From Usnea hakonensis (Eukaryota; Ascomycota; Lecanoromycetes; Lecanorales; Parmeliaceae): 64,000 bases of DNA. Below, piece by piece: positions 34,163 to 47,385 of this stretch. The notes under the pieces were generated by a model. That model ran no database searches and was not told the origin of the DNA. It saw only the letters and a program-made list of their open reading frames with translations. Made by a program: the position numbers and the translations under genes. The first letter of the stretch is position 1, and each line of letters opens with the position of its first letter. The stretch is from contig BLJB01000204.1 in assembly GCA_013423325.1 (NCBI GenBank), forward strand, positions 1 through 64,000, read 5' to 3'.

Positions 34163-35612
34163 GGGAAGTGGGGCAGACAGCGTTCAAGGCTGGGAATGAG
34201 CCTAGACAAAGGCTGGACCTTCAGTCTAGCTCATTTGCACTGTCGTGAGGGTCCAGGATGTCAGAGTGGCAAAATATTTGACAGAAAGAGGACATGTGAA
34301 CGTTGAAACATCAGAGCATTGGCGGATACGTTCTTGGTGGATGACGATCACTAAGACTGGTGCTTTGATTATTCGAGCATGCTAGCAATATCAAGTGATG
34401 AATGTGGATCCTCCAAACGCTGCTTTGAACAGGCTTCTCTCATCCTCGAGGTATTCCGAGCATCTTTCTAAGGTGGAGACATGTAATTCAATTGGCGTTC
34501 TGTTTTTCGAGGTTGATTACCTTATTAGTCTAGCCCTAGCCCTAGCCTCGGAGCGGAAAAATATTGTTCCTTTCTCCCGCAACCACCTCTCCGCCTCAAT
34601 AAGACATGCTTCTTGGAGTATTCGCATATAACATTCTTGAAGAAACAGACATCTTCCTTCTAGCTGTCTCCGACTCCTCCAAGTCATTCTTGACATGTCG
34701 TTGCCAAAGTAAAAAAGAAAAAGGAAAAAGCTTCCAATTACATCGCGATAGGTCATCTGAACTCTTTGATAATAGAATCCGAGCTTCAAACATGTCACAT
34801 AAAAAGCATACACAAAGTAAACCCAAAATTCCCGCTCGGTTCCGCGGAAAATGTACTGCCGGCTCCAAATCTTGCCTTCGTTGCCGAAGATTGGGTATTT
34901 CGACATCGCCACAACAAGTGACCGTACCCTTCAGCTGCTTCCACTCGGCTCTTTCTGTGTGTCTGCTCATCTGCACATCATCCCAGATTGTTTCTTACAA
35001 GGACATTATCCCATTTCAACCCATTATATAAAACTAACCATGATGTTTCTGGCTCAGCATAAGCTCTCTACTAAATGTAGCGCCACCGGTTCTTCTCTAC
35101 CTTTAACCAGTTCAGCCACCCGCTTTGCTCCAGCCAGGAATGTGATCATATCAACCTACGAAACCTTTCCTCATTAGTCCGTCGTGAAGAAGATTCCAGA
35201 GCTCAGAGGCTCAATTGCCAAGAGAGTCACTAGTGTGCTACCATGGGATACTACACGGGTCCGTAGACAAGCTGCAGTCATATACCTTTCGGGCCTGTCT
35301 GGACCAAGCCATAGCAAGACCCCAATCTCAGAGCGCTATTCCGGGTGTTGTGACGTCGAAACCCAAAGACTGTCCGGGCCGGCTAACCATGCGGCTCGAT
35401 GGGTATAAGAATGGCGAGGCTCCCATCTTCTTCAGCTCCTCAAGTCGTCTTTCATTACGCACCTTGTACACTCTCTTTCACCTGCGTCTTTTCTGCTTTC
35501 ATTCTCAAGGTATCTGATTCTGGTAATCAGAGCCTTTGGGCACTATCCTTAACCAAACCCTTAGCGAAACTATCTTTAACACCCTTTATATACTGGCACT
35601 CTTTTGACCAGG
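34163..35612. other. Intergenic
   Basis: No gene recognised; the short ORFs on both strands overlap each other without family signatures. Carries a short CCCTAG array near 34531. A TATA-like TTATATAC lies just upstream of the serine-rich gene start. Confidence 0.5.
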
Positions 35613-38600
35613 ATGCACTCGAAGATCTTCATTTCTTCCCTGTTGGGACTCGCCAATGCAGTCCCCTTTGCACAGCCAGGTGCCGCAGATTGCAGCAATT
35701 GCCCAATTCAAACGGTTACGGTCACCGTGACTCCTTCCTCCTGCATGTCTACATCCAGTAGAGGCCCCACGGCGTCATCTTCCGCCACGAACCCATCCAC
35801 TAGCCAACTTTCGTCGATTCATTCATCGAGTACTCACATCAGCAGTTCGCAATCTTCCGTTCATTCAACATCACTAACAAGCAGCCAACACCCAACTACT
35901 TCGTCTGCTACTCCATCTAGTAGCCATTTCTCATCATCGGTACAGTCGAGCTCCCAAACGAGTAAGATCTCTTCCAGCTCTGGGCACCAATCATCTTCAA
36001 TTAGCTCTAGCTCCAGCAAGGCGTCGTCAAGCTCGGACATTCGGCCATCGACAACTAGCTCAGTGCATCCATCTTCCAGCAGTTCGATTAGCTCGTCTGC
36101 CAAGAGCTCCAGCATGTCGATGCACTCGTCTTCTTCAAGCAGCTCAGTGCATTCATCCTCTAGCAGCTCTACGCACCCAGCCTCAAGCAGCTCAATGCAC
36201 TCCTCTGCTTCGTCAAGTAGCCTCACCTCGGCTCACCCATCATCGTCCAGCTCCAGCTCAGTGAAGCCAAATTCATCCAGCAGCTCGATCAAGTCAACCG
36301 GCTCCAGCAGCTCCAGCTCTAGCTCAGCGCACCCAGCCTCAAGCAGCTCCATGCACTCCTCTTCTCCGTCAAGTAGCCTCACCTCGGCTCACCCATCATC
36401 ATCCAGCTCCAGCTCAGTGAAGCCAACTTCATCCAGCAGCTCGATCAAGACATCTGGTTCCAGCAGCTCCAGCTCCAGTTCAGTACACCCAACCTCTTCC
36501 AGCAGCTCGATCAAGTCGACCGGCTCCAGCAGCTCCAGCTTCAGCTCATTGCACCCAACCACGTCCAGCAGCTCGATCAAGACATCTAGTTCCAGCAGCT
36601 CCAGCTCCAGCTCAGTACACCCAGCTTCATCGAGCAGCTCGATCAAGACATCTGGATCCACTATCTCCAGCTCGTCACACCCAGCTTCATCGAGCAACTC
36701 GATCAAATCGACCGGTTCCAGCAGCTCCAGCTCGGTACATCCGACCTCGTCTAGCAGCTCTACCTCGGCATACCATACCTCATCCAGTAGCTCGATCAAA
36801 TCAGCTGGTTCCAGCAGCTCTGCTAAAACATCTGGGTCTAGCAGCATTAGCTCGGCACACCCAACCTCGTCCAGCAACTCGATCAAATCGACCACTCCCA
36901 GTGGCTCTAGCTCGGCACACCCAACCTCGTCCAGCAGCTCGGCCAAATCAACCACTCCCAGTGGCTCTAGCTCGGCACACCCAACCTCGTCCAGCAACTC
37001 GATCAAATCGACCGGTTCCAGCAGCTCTACCTCTGCATACCATACCTCATCCAGTAGCTCGATCAGATCAACTGTTTCCAGCAGCTCTGTCAAAACATCT
37101 GGGTCTAGGAGCGCTAGCTCGGCACATCCAACCTCATCCAGTAGCTCCAGCTCAGTACACATGACTTCATCTTCTTCAAGCAAAGCTCCATCAACTAGCA
37201 CGGTAAGTCTTTCTCAATGATATTGGCTATATTCAACAGGGGTAATCACGTTTAAATTCTACGGTATTTGAAACATCACAGAAGAAGTGATGCTGACATC
37301 GATGTCACTTTAGGTTGCCTCCTCTAGTCACATCTCCTCGTCAAGTTCTGCCCAGCCGAGTTCATCTTCGTCCAGCAAAGTCTCTTCTTCGTCTTCTACT
37401 TCCAAGCTATCTTCCGCATCGAGTAAAGTCTCATCCTCAAGCTCAGCAACTAGCGTTTCCTCAAGTGCTCAATCAACTACCAGCTCGCATTTGAGCACCC
37501 CATCTTCAAGTGTACACTCGACTTTTTCGTCGACCAATAGCCACTCGACGATTGGGTCAAGCAGTCAATCTAGCAGTGCATCGAGCGTGAAGACGACAGT
37601 GTCGAGCACCAGCATCAGCAGCGGCCATTCTACTACTGGTACTTCAAACAGCCCGTCAAGCAGTCCATCCAGCAGTCACGTTACAGTCTCGTCGAACAGC
37701 CCCAGTAGCAGCCACACTACGACCGTCTCTCCAAGCAGCTTATCAACTAGCCATGTGAGCACTTCGAGCAGCAAGCCGGCTTCATCCTCGAGCAGCAGTC
37801 ACGCCACTAGCAAGCCGACTTCATCCTCGAGCAGCAGCCAGAGCACCTCATCGAGCAGCAAGCCTGCTTCATCCTCGGCCAGCAGCCAGAGCACCTTATC
37901 GAGCAGTAAGCCGGCTTCATCCTCGGCCACTAGCCAGAGTACCTCGAGCAGCAGCCAATCTTCAAGCCATGTGAGCACTTCAAGCAGCAAGCCTGCTTCG
38001 TCCTCGGCTAGTAGCCAGACCACCTCATCGAGCAGCAAGCCGGCTTCATCCTCGAGCAGCCAATCTTCAAGCCATATGAGCACCTCGAGCAGCAAGGTGA
38101 CTTCATCCTCGAGCAGTAGCCAGGCCACTGGATCTTCAAGCAGTCTATCTTCAAGCCATGTGAGCACCTCGAGCAGCAAGCCGGCTTCATCCTCGGCCAG
38201 TAGCCAGAGCACCTCATCGAGCAGCAAGGCAACAAGCTCGGTCAGCAGCAGCAGCAGTCCCCCTGCCAGCGCATCTTCTAGTGGCACCTCCTCGTCCATC
38301 CCAACGACCTCAAGTAGCCACTCTAACATTGTGACAAGCAGCTCAAGCAGCATCAAGTCGACTGCTACTCCCAGCAGCCACTCCACCGTGCTCTCAAGTA
38401 GCTCTTCAAGCAGCGTTGTATCAACTATCTCTAGCAGCCACAGCACGGGGCCCTCAAGCAGCATAAAGTCAACTGGTACTTCTAGCATCAGCACCAAGTC
38501 AAGTGGTGCCCCTAGCAGCAGTATCGTGTCAACGGTTTCTTCCAGCAGCCACTCCACGGTGCAATCAATTAGCTCCCCAAGCAGCTCTGCAACCAGCATC

Positions 38601-40865
38601 AAATCAAATACTACCCCTAGCAGCAGTGTTGTGTCAACGGTTTCTTCCAGCAGCCACAACACAGTTCCCTCAAGCAGCTCCTCGAGCAGCGTTAAGTCGA
38701 CTGGTACCTCTGGCAGCACCTCCAGCACTGCGACCAGCAGCTCTTTGAGCAGCAGTATCAAATCAACAGATACCTCTAGCAGCCACTCTACAATTACCTC
38801 CAGCAGCACTTTGAGCAGCGCTTCGAGCAGCATCAAGTCGACTGTTGTTTCCAGCAGCCATTCCAGCGCCGTGACAAGCAGCCCATCCAGCAGCAGTATC
38901 AAGCCCACGGTTACCTCCAGCGGTCAGTCTACAATGTCCTCAAGCAGTGCTTTGAGCAGCCCTTCAAGCAGTATCAAGCCCACGGTTACCTCCAGCGGTC
39001 AGTCTACAATGTCCTCAAGCAGTGCTTTGAGTAGCCCTTCAAGCAGTATCAAGACGACTTCTATTGCTAGCAGCCAATCCAGCGCCGCGACAAGCAGCAT
39101 TTCAAGCAGTAGCATCAAGTCAGTTGCTACTTCTAGCGGCCATTCTAGCGCTGTAACAAGCAGCTCATCCAGTAGCTCTTCAAGCAGCCCTTCCAGCAGC
39201 AGCATCAAGTCAACAGGTACCTCGAGCAGCCACTCCACGGTGTCCTCAAGCACCGCTTCAAGCAGCCCTTCAAGCAGTAGCATCAAGTCGACTGTCGCTT
39301 CCAGCAGCCAGACTAGCGCCATAACAAGCAGCGGGCCTTCAAGCAGTAGCATCAAGTCGACTGTTGTCTCCAGCAGCCAATCTAGCGCCGTAACAAGCAG
39401 CGGGCCTTCAAGCAGTAGCATCAAGTCGACTGTTGTTTCCAGCAGCCAATCCACTATGCCGTTAAGTAGCTCTTCAAGCGGTCACCCAACCACATCGTCT
39501 TCCTCCAGCAGCATCAAGTCGACTGTTGTTTCCAGCAGCCAATCTACGGGGCCCTCGAGTAGCTCTTCAAGCAGCCACCCTGCCACGTCGTCTGCCTCGA
39601 GCATTCCGTCATCCAACAGCCACTCGAGCACAGGATCGTCTAGCGCACAGTCCACTCTTAGCTCTTCAGTCTCAACTACGCATAAGAGTACCGCTTCAAG
39701 CTCAGCCTCGATCACCCCAGCAAGCTCAATGACGTCGGTCGCCTCAAGCATTCGATCAAGTAGTCCCTCGAGCAGCCAATCCAGCACTCAGTCTTCAAGC
39801 TCGCTTTCGTCGATGCTAACGTCAGTTGCAAGCTCAACTAAGAGCACACTAAGCTCGTCTGCCGTGCCCTCCTCTTCGAGTCTTGCATCAAGCTCCAAGA
39901 TATCTTCAGTTTTCAGCACCTCCCAGACCTCAGCTGTATCGTCCACCTCAGCACCATTGAGCTCTAGCTCCTCGCACACATCGGCTGTTCCTTCTTCCAG
40001 CTCCAAAACAACATGGGTCTCCAGCACTGTCCAAACCTCGGTCGTTCCCTCGAGCTCCAAATCATCTTCGGTCTTGAGCACTATCCAAACTTCGGCTATA
40101 TCGTCATCCTCAAGTGCACCCATGAGTACGGCATCCTCGCAGACCACAGCCGCTCCTTCGAGCTCCAAAGTCTCCTCAAGCTCTAATGCCTTATCTACCA
40201 CAACGAAGAATCACAGGAAACACAAAACCAAGAGCACCAAGACATCGTCAGCCTCCAGTACCGCCCAGACTACGACTGTGTCGTCGTCCTCAAGTGCACC
40301 CGTGAGCACCAGCTCCTCGCAAGCCACAGCCGCCCCATCAAGCTCCAAAGTGTCCTCAAGCGCACCCATAAGCACCAGCTCCTCGCAAACCACAGCCGCC
40401 CCTTCGAGCTCCAAAGTGTCCTCAAGCTCCGCTACCCCATCCACCACCACAAAAGCCAAGAAATCCAAAACCACTGCCCCAGTCCGGTACTCCACCGTCG
40501 ACGTCGTCACCACCGAAGTCATCTACACAACCGTCACAAGCTGCCCCGTAACCACCAAAACTCACACCAAGCAAGGAAAAACCTCCATCGAGTACATCAC
40601 CAGCCTCTCCACGTTCCTGACTACCGATACCGTGACCATTTGCCCTCAATGCACCGCTACGACCCCGTCGTTCACACCGGCGTCTAGCACCCCGGCTCCG
40701 GCTACTAGCACGCCTACTGACTCGCCTGTTAACATGCCTACTAGCTCGGGCGCAGGCGCCGCCGCTGCTGCTAGCACTCAGGCTGCGGCTGTTAGCTCGC
40801 CGGCTCCTACGACTATGGTTACGAGGAAGGTTTCGAGTGGTGTGCCTCAGTCAACGGTGTGGTAG
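35613..40865 (+). CDS. Giant secreted serine-rich mucin-like wall protein
   Basis: Two exons (35613-37202, 37314-40865; 111-nt GT-AG intron, both phase 0) encode 1713 aa. The ATG at 35613 starts a signal peptide (MHSKIFISSLLGLANAVPFA). A small Cys module follows (ADCSNCPIQTVTVTVTP), then about 1450 residues that are mostly Ser with Thr, Ala, Lys and Pro, expected to be heavily O-mannosylated and extended. Repeats include SSIKSTG-type units, an approximately 48-residue duplicated block near 36172-36460, and 25-residue units near 38885-39055. The C-terminus has VIYTTVTSCPVTTKT and TVTICPQC, a pattern common in fungal extracellular Ser/Thr-rich proteins. The last residues are not hydrophobic, so a GPI anchor is not evident. 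Likely role: cell-surface or extracellular matrix protein, possibly adhesive. Confidence 0.88.
36172..36460 (+). repeat. Approximately 145-bp tandem duplication inside the serine-rich gene
   Basis: Two adjacent copies encoding the pattern HPASSSSMHSS..SSLTSAHPSS..VKP..SIK, differing at a few codons. This is the longest of many shorter tandem repeats in the gene. Confidence 0.7.
38885..39055 (+). repeat. Approximately 75-bp tandem repeats inside the serine-rich gene
   Basis: Near-identical units encoding SIKPTVTSSGQSTMSSSSAL occur back to back, with a third diverged copy. Near-identity implies recent expansion. Confidence 0.75.
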
Positions 40866-42303
40866 GATGAGATGGAGAACCTCGAGTTCTGGAGATTGTT
40901 CGGTAGATGGGTCTTGCTGGCTAAGATGCATCTCATTGTTCAACTACAGGGAAAAATGTGGGAGGGCTCGTGGTGGTTAAGAGATTTTGCTTTTTTGCTT
41001 AAGTTGCGATTGATGGACTTGGGTGGACCTTGTTAGTTGATCGAGCTATCTTGCTTTTTGATTCTTTATTATTGGCGGTTGGGGGGGGTTTATAGATTGG
41101 GAAAAGTCACTCTTTTTGGTTTGTTTGTTTGGGATAGAATGGGATATAGAAAATTTAAAAAAATTGTTCTTTTTGAAATTTTGTTTCAGAGTTGTGCAGG
41201 CTCGGGAACTTCTCTCCTGTGCTTGATATGTGTGATTGCTGTCGTATTTTGGTAATCAATAGGATTCTGCAAGGATCCTTCTGGATTCGGCCCCTCTCCC
41301 TTCCACATTTGCTCTGCCGATCTCCCTAGACTAGACCACAGGGACCATACCTAAGCTACTTTACAATATTCCATCTAATCTTCCACCTTTCTTTGAAAAG
41401 ACTTATACGAAGCATCCAGCCTGAATTTTCCAGCACAGATTGCTATTGTAACTAAAGCTTTTGGACACCTTGCGTGTGCGATCGTTTCGGAAAGAGCTGA
41501 TGTGATTGCTGGCCGAAGGTGATACTGCATTTGGCGGCAATGTACGGCTTAAGGGCTAGTGAGTTGACGAGAGGAGTTGGTAGGGCTGGCGTCTCATTTG
41601 AGCTAATGGTCCTTGTCTTGTGCCTGCTGGCTGTCCTTCGTACTGCTATAGGGGCTCGGTGGGTTAAGGGTCCCAAGCCTTGCTCCTTTCGCCGGAGGGT
41701 GTACGTGTGGCGAGTACTAAGCTCCTGACGGACGCTGACGATGTGGTTCAGGGGAGGTAGCCTAGATCATGTTCGGCTGGGGTTCGATGCGGCGGCGAGG
41801 GATCGTGGTCGATACTATATCGAAATTGAGGATACATACTTTTGCGCAGTGTAAGTCACGTTCCGAGAGAGTGAGGAGCATAATCACCGCGGTATGTGCT
41901 TATTGGTCCGACTTGTCCTGTCAAAAATAGCGACGCCGAGAATACTGGTGTTATTGGGGGTGTAGGCGCCTTTCGTGGTGTGGACTGAAAGCGGAATATA
42001 GGTCTTGTTGTGTGAAACAAATTTAAGACCCAAGTAGGTTTCTTGAGGGAGACTGATAGAGATAAGGATATAAGAACGGAAGCGAACACATCGGTAGTTT
42101 CAGACCTGGTTTTTTGGCTTTACTTCAGCTATCATCTCATATCTCCGGAGATGCCGAGTCCATGAAAGCTTAGTAGCTTTCTTGAGGTATTTATATTTGT
42201 CGACAAGAGAGCTATCATGATGATAGCCAGAAGAAAAGGTGGAGCAGTGATATAGGACCGTAATGAAGCCTGCGACTGTGGACTGCAGCTATTCCTGCGC
42301 CCT
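40866..42303. other. Intergenic between convergent genes
   Basis: No gene recognised on either strand. T/G-rich around 40980-41180, ordinary otherwise. Confidence 0.55.
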
Positions 42304-43219
42304 CTAGATCTTGACAACTTTGCGGACATCAAAATCCTTATAGGTACTGCCTTTGATCTTCTTCAAAGGTGAGGATTGAGAGGCTGTAGAATTCCCCGAC
42401 TTTCCTCCTTGCAACGGAACCCCATTGATCATGTAGCCCCTCTGATTACTCACCAACCGTACCTGCCCTTGCTTGAAGTCAGATGTGAAGTGTATGGCCA
42501 AAGACCCAGAATTGAGTATCGGCGAGAGTTTTGTCTCCGAGGAGATCGGTTGAAAAAGCACAGCTCCAAGGATTGGCAAGGTCACTTGGCTTGGAGGTAC
42601 CTTGAATTGTGGGCGCATGATGAGTGATGACAAGTATGTTCCGTTTGGGCAGATCCTTTTCATTGCGAATGTTGTGTATCTCTCGCTGAACCCACTCGAC
42701 ATCCTGTTTGTGTTCTGAGTTGTGACTATCGACTGTCCAACCCTCAATGTGCTTGAAGTCATTGACCTTCATTTGTACCACAGCTTTGACGTCTTCAGGG
42801 ATTTTTGAGTGGAGAGTGCAGCCGAGAATGGTGATACCCAAGGACGGGTCCATGTCTACGCGATCTCTAACCAATACGATGAGCTTTCCCTCGCAGCCAG
42901 GCTCCTTCTCGAGACATCTAGTAAGCCGAAGACCTTCGGCGTGGGATGTCCCAAAGAACTCGTGATTCCCAGGCACTAGGAAGACCTTGGTGAATTGTCT
43001 ACACTGCTTGCGAAGAAACTCGAGGTAGGGCTGGTAGTCCTTAAGGCGTCCAATGTCCCCAGCGAGTATCAGGTATGGAGCAACTGCGGGAATGTCAAAG
43101 TCCGCATACTGCTGACCAACTTCGAGATGAAGGTCGGACATGATTTGAAAGCTTGTTCTGGACCTGGCGAAGCAACTGAACAGTCTTTGGGAAAATTCCA
43201 TCGCACCGAGCCAAGCCAA
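42304..43219 (-). pseudogene. Calcineurin-like metallophosphoesterase, frameshifted in GHTH motif
   Basis: Metallophosphoesterase of the calcineurin-like superfamily, about 300 aa if read through one frameshift. Metal-binding motifs appear in order: SDLHLE (Asp29, His31), LAGDIG, VPGNHEF and ITHHAP. The final motif should read FGHTH, but the frame breaks exactly there (about 42488-42492): the reading frame gives FGHT-Leu-His-Ile and stops, while the frame two bases over continues with FTSDFKQGQ, LVSNQRGY and runs to 42304. Loss of one CA from an ACACAC tract explains it. No intron consensus fits. So this is either a recent null allele or an assembly error in a dinucleotide run. Family members are phosphodiesterases or phosphatases; substrate unknown. 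An alternative start is the Met at residue 7. Confidence 0.8.
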
Positions 43220-43684
43220 GTAGGGGTCGCCTAGATGGAAATGGGCGCTCTTCTGAAGAGCCTTGTGTGTCTCAGTATTGAGGAAGTGTAGCGTTATATG
43301 GTCCTGTAAGAGGCTCCCACCTACCGCGAATAGTAATGTCTCTTCATCCAGATGTGTACGGAATTTGAAGCTCTAAGTTTGTTGTCAGACAGCTTGGGAT
43401 TTTGATCACAGGAGCTTGTTTTGATTCTGAAGGATCGAAAGGAGTGAAGCTGAAGAGGTTTGAGACTCGGCGATGTATGCCTCAAGTTTCACAAAGCAAG
43501 GTATTGGTTCATTTCCCCTATCTTCAATGTCATCGTAGCAACCTATTAGCTATTATGACTCAGACAGCCATGGAAAGTCTTGACTCCGTGTTTGGACTCC
43601 TGGCCGTACGGCAGCCGATTGCCTCATAGATGGGATGAACCTGGACGAGCTGTGGTGTGTGAGAGACCTAACAGATACCCTAAT
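43220..43684. other. Intergenic left of the transposon
   Basis: The promoter side of the metallophosphoesterase and the left flank of the transposable element. No gene seen. Confidence 0.5.
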
Positions 43685-43686
43685 TA

Positions 43687-43807
43687 GCATGCTCAAAAAA
43701 AATGCAATTTCTTGGCACACACACTTGTTGCACCACCCACCTAAATTTATATGTAGAGACCAATATCCATCAGTATAATTATCTATAATCCATAAAATCG
43801 TCGCAAT
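43687..43807 (+). repeat. Left terminal inverted repeat (121 bp)
   Basis: Matches the reverse complement of 47386-47506. The outer part is essentially identical; mismatches, mostly C/T or G/A, accumulate inward. Confidence 0.9.
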
Positions 43808-44459
43808 ATCCTAAAGTAGTAATAATGAAGCCCCAACTTAGTATATATAGACTAATTAAGGTATCTTAGGCTACCTACTATAACTATAGATAACTATAGC
43901 CGTTTTATAGCCTCGGAGCTCCTATAGATATACTAGAAGCCTACTACTATCGCCGAAAGAGTCTATTATTATCGAGTTATAGCCTATAGATAGGAGCGTA
44001 ATATTTAAGTATATAGTAGTCTAAATTTATATTATTATAATATACGCGGTCGGCCTTAGAGATTTATATCTATAGCTAAAAAAGCCCTTCTCGAGTACTA
44101 GAATCAATATTTATAGGCCTATTAAAACGAGTTAGTATCGTTTCTAGAAGAAGAGTAGGGTCTATAAATAAGCCGGTAAATAATAGAATAGTTCCTAAAG
44201 GAAAATTAACTAAGTCGTTAATAATTATAACGCGTAGAATTATAGAGTAAGTTATTACGTATTATATAGTAAGCTATAATACTTAATCTTACTACCGAGT
44301 AGCTAGTCTTCCTTAACGAGGCCCTATTTAAAATATAGACCGAGTAGAGGTATATAGTATACGACCTAATTAAATAATATATTATTCGCAAAAATAATAT
44401 AAGGAGGGATAATATCTAGAGTATTCTTTTAATCTATACTATTAATAGCTACCTTCCCT

Positions 44460-44730
44460 ATATATCTATTTAATTAGGGTATTTTAACGATAACGCCTTC
44501 TATAACTAGATTATTAATAAGCTACTACCTTACTATAATCTATATTCGGAGCTACGAAGTATTATTTATCTAGATAATATTAGCCTCTACCTAAATCCTC
44601 GTATTCGCGATATAATAGAGGTTAAAGACTATCTACTTCGCTTCCTCCCTCCCTATTTACCTAATTATAGTCTAATTAAACTTATATTTAGTATATTTAA
44701 GACGTAAATATAGCGCTATTTTCGATCCTT
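44460..44730 (+). pseudogene. Fossil IS630/Tc1-mariner DDE transposase
   Basis: Translation on the plus strand shows the family skeleton YLDNISLYLNPRIRDIIE, then FLPPYLPNYSLIK and SIFKT, with stops where Trp or Gln codons would be. In live members this block reads as LDN..H.NP, then LPPYSPxxNPIE, with catalytic Asp and Glu. Here the second Asp survives at 44572-44574, while the position of the catalytic Glu is Lys, as expected from G to A RIP change. The enzyme is dead. Confidence 0.8.
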
Positions 44731-47385
44731 TTATAAGCTATTTAAGGGTGATTTCGGTAGCTTTCTAGCCTATATAATTAAGAATAGTAGATATAATAAG
44801 AAGGCTATAGAGTACTTTTATTACTATATAGAAGAATATCTTTTTAAGAGTAATTATAAGGCCTTTTAGCGAGAGCTTACTTTATAGGCTCTCTTAGAGG
44901 AGGTACTAAAGTAAAGAGCTCGATATAGATCTAATTTAGTAGTATAATAACTTTAAGGGAGGTTACTTACGGGGGAAGACTATATAGAATAAGATCTTTT
45001 ATAGAAGGTTATAAAAAGTGGCCAGGAGAAGCTTTTATAGATATAATCTTATTATAGAGATAAAACTATATAATTAAAAATAATTTATATAGACTACTCT
45101 ATCGTTATTCCCTAGTTATATTATTATTTAAAATTACTTATTTTTATTATTATAAATAATAAATTAGAGGCCTTCTAAAATCGTTTAATACCTTTCTTTC
45201 TATATAGTTATATAAAGTCTTATAAAACCGGTTATTACCTTCCTTTCTATAGCTATATTATTATTTAAATCTACCCTACTTCTAAGACCTATTACTAAAC
45301 GCTATTCGTAGATTCGTTATCTATCTCGCCGGCTTATATATCGTTCGCTATACCGTCTTATACCTATATATATTATCGCGTAAATAGTTTATAAATCTAT
45401 TCGATATCCCTAGAGATATCGCCTTACTATATACCGTTATAAATCTATCTAATATCTACTTATAGTCCTCTATCTTCTATATCTAATAGTCTATAATAGC
45501 TCGAATCTCGACTAGCCTTATTCTCGCCTTAGGGCTCTTAATTTGTAATATCTTCTATATCTAGAAATCGGCTAATATATCCTCCGCTTCGTCTTCCTCC
45601 GCGAGAGGATTTAAACGAGATAGCGAAGAAGCTATATCTAGTACCGTATATATATAAGACTTAGACTAAAAAGGAGGCGGAGGAGGAGGAGGAGGAGAAG
45701 AAGAATAAAAGGCCGATTATAGAAAAGAAGGAGGAGTTAGGATAGAAAATAAATATACCTAATACTATAGATACGATAGATATAGCTACTACGAAGGCTA
45801 TAGAAGCTATAGAGGAGGCTATAGAGAAGGCTATAAAGAATCGAATATTATCGACTATATTATACGCTATATTATAGCCTACTCCTACTAATATACTTAT
45901 ATATCTATTAGGTAATTAAATCTCTTATTAATTATCTACTGTCGGGTTTTCTTCGCCTTAGAAGACTACTATATATCGCCTATAGGCTTCTAATTCTAAA
46001 TAAGATACCTTAATAGCGTATTTAGAGGATTATTTATTAATATACCCTTAGTCCCCTTAGAAATAGCTTACGCCTAAGCGAGTTTCTAAGTAGTACTAAT
46101 AATATAATAATTATTATTATAGGCCACGAAGTATATATTATATTTATTACCGTATTTATTACTTTTATAGGTCTACTTAGTAAGTAATTCTTTAGTATAA
46201 TTACTAATAGCCTTATTTTAATCTCGTTAATATACTTACTACTCTTCCTACTATATAGTACGAGTCCTTCGCCTTATTAAACTTATAGGTAAGTTTATAG
46301 ATCTACTTAATCTCTTTATATTAGCCTTAGCCCGACTTATATACTCAATAACGATTTTAAATTTATAGTCTAGATATAAGCTATACTAGTAGCGTATAGA
46401 GTTAATAATTCGTACCTAGAAATCCTCTAAGAGATCCTTTAAATTTACTCGCTATCGGGTTAATCTACTATACTAAGACTTAATATAGATAATATATAAT
46501 TCGATTTTATTAAAATACGCCTACTATATCGCCTTATTAATCTCTTACTCTAGAGCGTATATATCTAATATACTCTCTACCTAGGCCTTACTACTAAATA
46601 GTCTTATCTATTTAACGCGATAGAAGTTATTATTCGGATTATAAACCTTTAGGACGTATTTTAGATAAAAGAGGTATAGCTAGTTCTAGAATTACTTAAG
46701 TATATTCTTTTTATCTTTATCGATTTCATCCTCTTCGTCTAATACTCTTTTCAAATCTAAACTATACTCCCTCGCTAAGCTACCCTTCGAGGGAGTATAC
46801 TTATAATCTTTACCCTTAGAGGTCTATTCGGCTACCTTATTATAAGCCTACCTTATTATAAGTCGCTATCGTATATTTAAGAGGCCCTAACGACGGCGTA
46901 CTTATTTAGAAGGCGGGTACTTTATACGACTCTACTTAAGAGCCTTCTAAGTATAAGCCTTACCGGCCTCTTTTTATATATTAGTCTTTTTTTAGGCCTT
47001 TTAAGCCTTTCTTTCCTCCGTTTTAATCTTTCTAGCTAGTCTTCCTTCCTCCCTTTTAACCTTTTAAGTCTCCTTAGTATTTTTAATAGTCTTCTTTTTA
47101 GCCTCCTTATCGACTTTTTTAATCTACTTTTTAGAGACCTCTTTTTATACCTTCTTTTCGGCTTTCTCCTCTATAAAGAAGACCCTCTTTACCGCCTTCT
47201 TACTACGATTACTTAAACGAGACTTATCTATAGTAGCGACGATATTAGTAGTATAGCGTTAAATAGTAGTACGATATTTATTAGTAATAAGTTAGTTAGC
47301 GCGTATATTAGTCTTAGCCTAGATATTAGAAGAGTTCTAAGTACTACGGGGTATAATAATTATATATAGCTTTAAAAAATAACCA

